Both the position numbers and the translations under genes were made by a program. From assembly GCA_018713795.1 (NCBI GenBank), contig DVOE01000044.1, forward strand, positions 1-38,052: 38,052 nucleotides of DNA, given 5' to 3'. Origin of the DNA: Candidatus Limadaptatus stercoripullorum. GTDB taxonomy: Bacteria > Bacillota > Clostridia > Christensenellales > CAG-917. The notes below the pieces were generated by a model. The model was given only the letters and a program-made list of their open reading frames with translations. It was not told the DNA's origin and ran no database searches. Below are positions 34,837 to 38,052 of the stretch, piece by piece (the first letter of the stretch is position 1; each line of letters begins with the position of its first letter).

Positions 34837-35853
34837 ATGAAAGTCTTTATTGTGGGCGGCACCGGGCTGCTCGGATCCGAAGGGGCAAAGGTGCTCATCG
34901 AACGCGGTCACGAGGTGACCGCCATCGCTCTGCCGCCGCTTCCCGCGGGCGCGGAGCTCCCGCCCGAGATGAAGGTGGAGTTCGGCAACTATCTCGAGCT
35001 CAGCGACGACGAACTCAGGCAGCATCTCACGGGCATGGACGCCATCGTCTTTGCCGCGGGCGTGGACGAGCGAGTGGAGGCGGGTCCGCCCATCTACGAG
35101 CTTTACCGCAAGTACAACATCGAGCCGGTGAGGAGGCTGTTCGGCATCGCAAAGCAATGCGGCGTCAGGCACGCGGTGGTGTGCGGGTCGTATTTCTCCT
35201 ATTTTGACAGAGAATGGCCGGAGATGAAACTCGCCGAGACCCATCCCTATATCGCCAGCCGCAAGGAGCAGGAGCGCGTGGCGCTGTCATTTGCCGATGA
35301 CACCTTCGATGTCGCCGTGCTCGAGCTCCCGTATATCTTCGGCGTGCAGAAGGGCAGGAAGCCCGTGTGGGTCATCGTCGCGGGTGCGCTCGCCAAGATG
35401 CCCGGGGTCACCTTCTGGCCCAAGGGCGGCACGACCATGGTCACCGTGAGACAGGTGGGCGAGGCGATAGCGGGCGCCGTCGAATTCAACCGCGGCGGGA
35501 AGTGCTATCCCATCGGGTGGTACAACAAGACCTGGAAGGAGATGCTCGCCATCTTCCACAAGGAGATGGGCAAGCCCAAGCGCAAGACGCTGAGCATAGG
35601 CGTCGGGATGTTCGGGATCGCGGGCAGAGCCATCACGCGCATGAAGAAAAAGGAGGGCGTGGAGTGCGGACTGGATCCGTCCAAGTTCGCCCCGTTGCAG
35701 TGTGCCGAGACCTATATAGACAAGTCGCTCGGCTGCCTGCCCCTCGGCGTCAAAGAGGACGATATCGACGCCGCGATCGCGGCTTCCGCAAGGCTGAGTT
35801 TCGATGTCGTGAAAGGAAAGACGGGCGAGATACTTTCCATGAAAGCGGAGTAG
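34837..35853 (+). CDS. NAD(P)-dependent epimerase/dehydratase-like protein
   Basis: This 338-residue extended short-chain dehydrogenase has the nucleotide-binding GGTGLLG (7-13) of a Rossmann fold. The usual catalytic YxxxK reads Y-I-A-S-R-K, so Arg occupies the normal Lys position with Lys one later. Activity may be altered, or it may be an atypical or binding-only member. The C-terminal half (RITRMKKKEGVECGLDPSK) is unlike sugar epimerases I recognise. The substrate is unknown. It has its own promoter and ribosome-binding site and shares a terminator with the convergent DUF2804 gene. Confidence 0.85.
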   Translation: MKVFIVGGTGLLGSEGAKVLIERGHEVTAIALPPLPAGAELPPEMKVEFGNYLELSDDELRQHLTGMDAIVFAAGVDERVEAGPPIYELYRKYNIEPVRRLFGIAKQCGVRHAVVCGSYFSYFDREWPEMKLAETHPYIASRKEQERVALSFADDTFDVAVLELPYIFGVQKGRKPVWVIVAGALAKMPGVTFWPKGGTTMVTVRQVGEAIAGAVEFNRGGKCYPIGWYNKTWKEMLAIFHKEMGKPKRKTLSIGVGMFGIAGRAITRMKKKEGVECGLDPSKFAPLQCAETYIDKSLGCLPLGVKEDDIDAAIAASARLSFDVVKGKTGEILSMKAE

Positions 35854-35910
35854 AGCGCTCAAAACGACGCGGTAAACTCCTTTTTGTGGCGATATGCCGC
35901 GCGAAAGGCA

Positions 35911-35939
35911 AAAAAAACGCTCCCTTGCGGGAGCGTTTT
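35911..35939. terminator. Bidirectional terminator between the epimerase-like and DUF2804 genes
   Basis: Stem 35914-35924 with 35929-35939 (core ACGCTCCC/GGGAGCGT, loop TTGC) has a run of at least seven T's on the minus strand and four on the plus strand. It is stronger for the minus-strand DUF2804 gene. Confidence 0.85.
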
Positions 35940-35941
35940 CA

Positions 35942-36979
35942 TCACCATTTGTTGTGCACTTTTTCGGCGAAGCAGAGCTTTTGTTTGAGTTCGATGACCG
36001 TGCCGTCGTCGAGGATGCATTTGCCGGAGGCGTAGCCGAACACCTGATGGGGGATCATGCACATGACCTTGAGGTCGAGGGGGGCGTAGCGGTCGATGAG
36101 CGGTTTGAAAGTGCAGTCCAGGCGGGCGTCGTCGGACACGATGCGCCAGGGAGCCATGAAGTCGGGCGTGCCCTTGTCGTCGCTGGGGATGAGGAAGCGG
36201 GTGCGGCCTATCTTATGCGACTTCCCGCGGTAGAAGAGCATATCTTCGCCCGCCGCCGAGGTGTCGCCGAAGCCGTAGCCGAGGTTCCAGCCGAAGGTGC
36301 TGCCGTCGTCGAGGTGGGTCTGCAGGCTGCTCCAGTACCAAGTGTTGTCGTAGGTCCAGACGCCGCGTCCCCAGTCGAGGGTGGCGAGCGAAGTCTCGGG
36401 ATAGAATTTCCTGACCTTGTCGCCGACGGTGAATCTGCCGCTCGCGGTCATGCAGTTGATCTTCTGGTTGTAGTAGAAGTAGCCGGGTTTGTCAAATGGA
36501 GTGGCGATGACCATGCTCTCTTCGGGGGTGTTCGAGAGAGTGATGTCGAAGGAGACATCGTGCCCTTTCTTGTCGGCGTTGCGGTAGAAGCCCGTGAGCC
36601 GCCGCGTGTCGCCGTCCACTTCGAAGGTCATATGCGTCTTGCCGCACTTCCAGCTCGACACTCCCGCCGCGCTCGTCCTCGGCATGTTCATCTTGCCCAT
36701 GGGGAAGAGGCTGACGGCGCTGTTGGTGAATTGGGTCGGAGTCAGAAAATCCAGCACCGAGATGCTGAGCGCGCCGACATAGCCCATGTCCGCTATGGTG
36801 AGACAGAGGGCGTGCTCGTCGCAGCCGATGTAATAGTAGTCCCATTCCTTGATGCGCCACTTGGGAGCGGTTATGTTTTCGCGGTTGTATTCCCAAAGCA
36901 GCCGCTTGGCGTAACCGGGACAGGCGATGTTGCCGCTGCCGTCGAGCAGGGGCTGAGGAGCAGTGATCTCTTTTTGCAT
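35942..36979 (-). CDS. DUF2804 family protein
   Basis: This 345-residue protein resembles the DUF2804 family of unknown function, whose members look like paired lipocalin-like beta-barrels. It is rich in aromatic and Gly-containing strands (for example WDYYYIGCDEHALCLTIAD, WGRGVWTYDNTWYWSS, GWNLGYGFGDTSAAG). No signal peptide or membrane helix is seen. GGAGACTGTC precedes the ATG. It has its own consensus-like promoter. A lipid or hydrophobic ligand is a possibility only by fold analogy. Confidence 0.85.
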   Translation of the reverse strand: MQKEITAPQPLLDGSGNIACPGYAKRLLWEYNRENITAPKWRIKEWDYYYIGCDEHALCLTIADMGYVGALSISVLDFLTPTQFTNSAVSLFPMGKMNMPRTSAAGVSSWKCGKTHMTFEVDGDTRRLTGFYRNADKKGHDVSFDITLSNTPEESMVIATPFDKPGYFYYNQKINCMTASGRFTVGDKVRKFYPETSLATLDWGRGVWTYDNTWYWSSLQTHLDDGSTFGWNLGYGFGDTSAAGEDMLFYRGKSHKIGRTRFLIPSDDKGTPDFMAPWRIVSDDARLDCTFKPLIDRYAPLDLKVMCMIPHQVFGYASGKCILDDGTVIELKQKLCFAEKVHNKW

Positions 36980-37025
36980 GACAGTCTCCGTAGGGCCGGC
37001 TCTTTGCCGCCGGCGTCACACGGAC

Positions 37026-37054
37026 AGTTTAGTCCCCGCGCGGGGCGGTGTCAA
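37026..37054 (-). promoter_or_regulatory. Promoter of the DUF2804 gene
   Basis: On the minus strand: perfect TTGACA (37054-37049), 17-nt spacer, TAAACT (37031-37026). The spacer is a GC palindrome (CCCCGCGCGGGG), which could be an operator or simply a spacer. The leader is about 40 nt. Confidence 0.75.
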
Positions 37055-37072
37055 TATTGTTGGTGAAAACGA

Positions 37073-37101
37073 TTGCAAATTGCAAGATCCTGCGTTATAA
37101 T
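37073..37101 (+). promoter_or_regulatory. Promoter of tRNA-Gln
   Basis: TTGCAA (37073-37078), 17-nt spacer, TATAAT (37096-37101). It is divergent from the DUF2804 promoter. Mature tRNA would begin only about 5 nt after the expected start. Confidence 0.8.
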
Positions 37102-37112
37102 CATTCTCGCGT

Positions 37113-37186
37113 TGGAGCTTGGTGTAGTGGTAGCACATGGGCCTCTGACTCCCATGGTGTAGGTTCGATTCCTATAGCTCCTGCCA
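37113..37186 (+). tRNA. tRNA-Gln(CTG)
   Basis: This 74-nt tRNA has acceptor strands TGGAGCT and AGCTCCT, anticodon loop CTCTGAC with CTG (reads CAG), T-arm GTAGG-TTCGATT-CCTAT and encoded CCA. Position 1-72 is a U-U mismatch rather than the usual weak U-A of tRNA-Gln. A GlnRS gene is in the same window, matching direct charging. Confidence 0.92.
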
Positions 37187-37302
37187 ATGCAGCGCACCCC
37201 CGCGATGAGCGGGGGTGTTTTTTTATCGCACGCCCGCGCGGCTCGCCGCACAGGGCACGCGATAAAAAAATAACAGCCTCGTTCACGAGGTGCGCTGCAT
37301 TG
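37185..37302. repeat. 14-bp inverted repeat enclosing the tRNA-Gln terminator
   Basis: 37185-37198 and 37289-37302 are perfect reverse complements. The left arm begins in the CCA of tRNA-Gln. Between them lie the terminator and a second 12-bp inverted repeat (37218-37229 with 37259-37270, TTTTTTTATCGC arms). The nested symmetry resembles a decayed element next to a tRNA 3' end. Confidence 0.8.
37195..37224 (+). terminator. Terminator of tRNA-Gln
   Basis: A perfect 9-bp stem (37195-37203 with 37209-37217, loop GATGA) ends in seven T's (37218-37224). Confidence 0.92.
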
Positions 37303-37398
37303 AGTCACCAAAAAGGAGCCAAACGGAAGCTCCGCGGAACGCGTGTACCGCGCACCGCGGAGCATTCCAAAACATTCTCCTCGTTCACGAGGTGCGCT
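37277..37398. repeat. 20-bp direct repeat pair
   Basis: CCTCGTTCACGAGGTGCGCT occurs at 37277-37296 and 37379-37398 without mismatch. Each copy contains a 5-bp hairpin (CCTCG/CGAGG). A hairpin with arms 37325-37337 and 37355-37368 lies between them. Confidence 0.9.
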
Positions 37399-38052
37399 TA
37401 TTTACCCCAAAAAGTGTCCTCGGGCGCAGAGCGCCCTGCGGTACTTTTTGGGGGCCCCGGGAGAGCTTCGAATGAGGAAGTGCGAAGTCAAGCACTCTCG
37501 ATCCGGCAGACTGCCCCTACACCCTGAAATACAGCTTGCCCCCTCCTGCGGGTTCCCCCAAAAATCATTCCCCCCGGAGGGGCCCCACGATTTTAGGGGG
37601 CACCTTCGGCGCTCGCGTAAGAGCGACATCGCTGCCGAGGCAGTCTGCCTCGGCAGATTATGCCACTTGCCGCTATGCGCCCCGCCCGAAGGGCGAACAG
37701 CGGGCGCGCGGCTGCGTACTTTATGAGCCCCGCTCGGCACTCACAATCTCGGCGCCTGTTGCGCCTCGCGCTTCGAATAAGCGCCCGTCGGGTCTAGGAG
37801 CGCTTCGAATAAGGGTGTGCGAACCCAAACGCCCTCGATCGGGCGAAGCGCCCCGAGCGTGGGAATACAGACCCCCTCCTTCCCGTCGGGGTCCCCCGCG
37901 AAGTACCGGAAGGGAGCATAAGCGAACTGAGGACACTTCGCGGGGCACTCACTCCGGGCTTTCCTCCCCCACGCGGAATAGGGGACAGTCCTCGTATCAT
38001 GCACGACAAACGCGGGTGCGATACTCACGCTTATCATGGCGCACTTACTGAT
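37399..38052. repeat. Gene-free field of long hairpins and diverged repeats
   Basis: No convincing coding gene is seen; the open frames are short, overlapping and low in quality. Hairpins with long perfect arms are at 37405-37415/37443-37453 (11 bp), 37555-37566/37589-37600 (11 of 12), 37632-37642/37646-37656 (11 bp) and 37894-37904/37935-37945 (11 bp). Two diverged units, each about 95 bp followed by a hairpin, run from about 37460 to 37600 and 37797 to 37945. Both units start with GAG(A/C)GCTTCGAAT. The field continues to the window edge. Confidence 0.7.

Noticed and set aside
37277..37398. CRISPR array
   Set aside because: There are only two copies of the 20-bp repeat, no regular spacers and no cas genes in the window.
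37048..37726. Several short ORFs over tRNA-Gln and the hairpin field
   Set aside because: They read through a tRNA, a terminator and inverted repeats, with no ribosome-binding site or domain.

Overview
The window is about 38 kb of GC-rich (roughly 60%) bacterial chromosome with densely packed housekeeping genes. The gene set points to a Bacillota/Clostridia-type organism: ecfA1-ecfA2-ecfT-truA, walJ...rlmH-tadA, pth-mfd, tilS-hpt, DegV, a PgcA-type phosphoglucomutase and a VanW protein, with sigma-A-like promoters and many ATGA start/stop overlaps. The InlB-type repeat and paired zinc-ribbon/membrane proteins suggest an uncultured gut clostridial lineage, but that placement is inference. No phage genes, transposase or CRISPR array are visible.

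Layout. 0.2-3.9 kb: ECF vitamin-transporter energising module, truA and a small unknown ORF, closed by a terminator. 4.0-12.3 kb: a probable long operon of glnS, a zinc-ribbon/coiled-coil protein, two four-helix membrane proteins, walJ, two CPBP intramembrane proteases, rlmH and tadA. 12.4-12.6 kb: a small membrane-peptide gene on the minus strand. 12.7-17.9 kb: a GlmU-like acetyltransferase with an eroded uridylyltransferase half, pth and mfd. 18.0-20.4 kb: a 787-residue lipoprotein carrying an InlB-type repeat. 20.5-21.9 kb: an ArsB/NhaD-type transporter. 22.0-23.9 kb: a divergent alpha/beta hydrolase and tyrosine phosphatase. 23.9-29.3 kb: tilS-hpt-cca-rmuC-PHP operon. 29.5-30.4 kb: VanW protein (minus). 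30.5-32.2 kb: phosphoglucomutase. 32.3-34.1 kb: divergent degV and ZIP transporter. 34.1-34.7 kb: tRNA-Pro(CGG) preceded by a transcribed leader of duplicated partial tRNA-Pro copies. 34.8-37.0 kb: convergent NAD-dependent epimerase-like gene and DUF2804 gene. 37.1-38.05 kb: tRNA-Gln(CTG), then about 0.8 kb of gene-free DNA full of long hairpins and diverged repeats.

The most interesting signals are four. (1) Several promoters place the -10 hexamer exactly 6 nt before the start codon with no Shine-Dalgarno sequence (alpha/beta hydrolase, phosphatase, tilS and degV; two weaker cases), implying leaderless mRNAs beside genes with ordinary leaders. (2) The zinc-ribbon protein and two four-helix membrane proteins form a module, with a shared short motif linking two of the three. 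(3) The tRNA-Pro leader holds two 139-bp copies and four copies of the tRNA 5' end, with the unit differences all transitions. (4) A hairpin-rich repeat field follows tRNA-Gln. Two CPBP proteases also occupy the slot between walJ and rlmH where Bacillus and Staphylococcus carry an HtrA-type protease.
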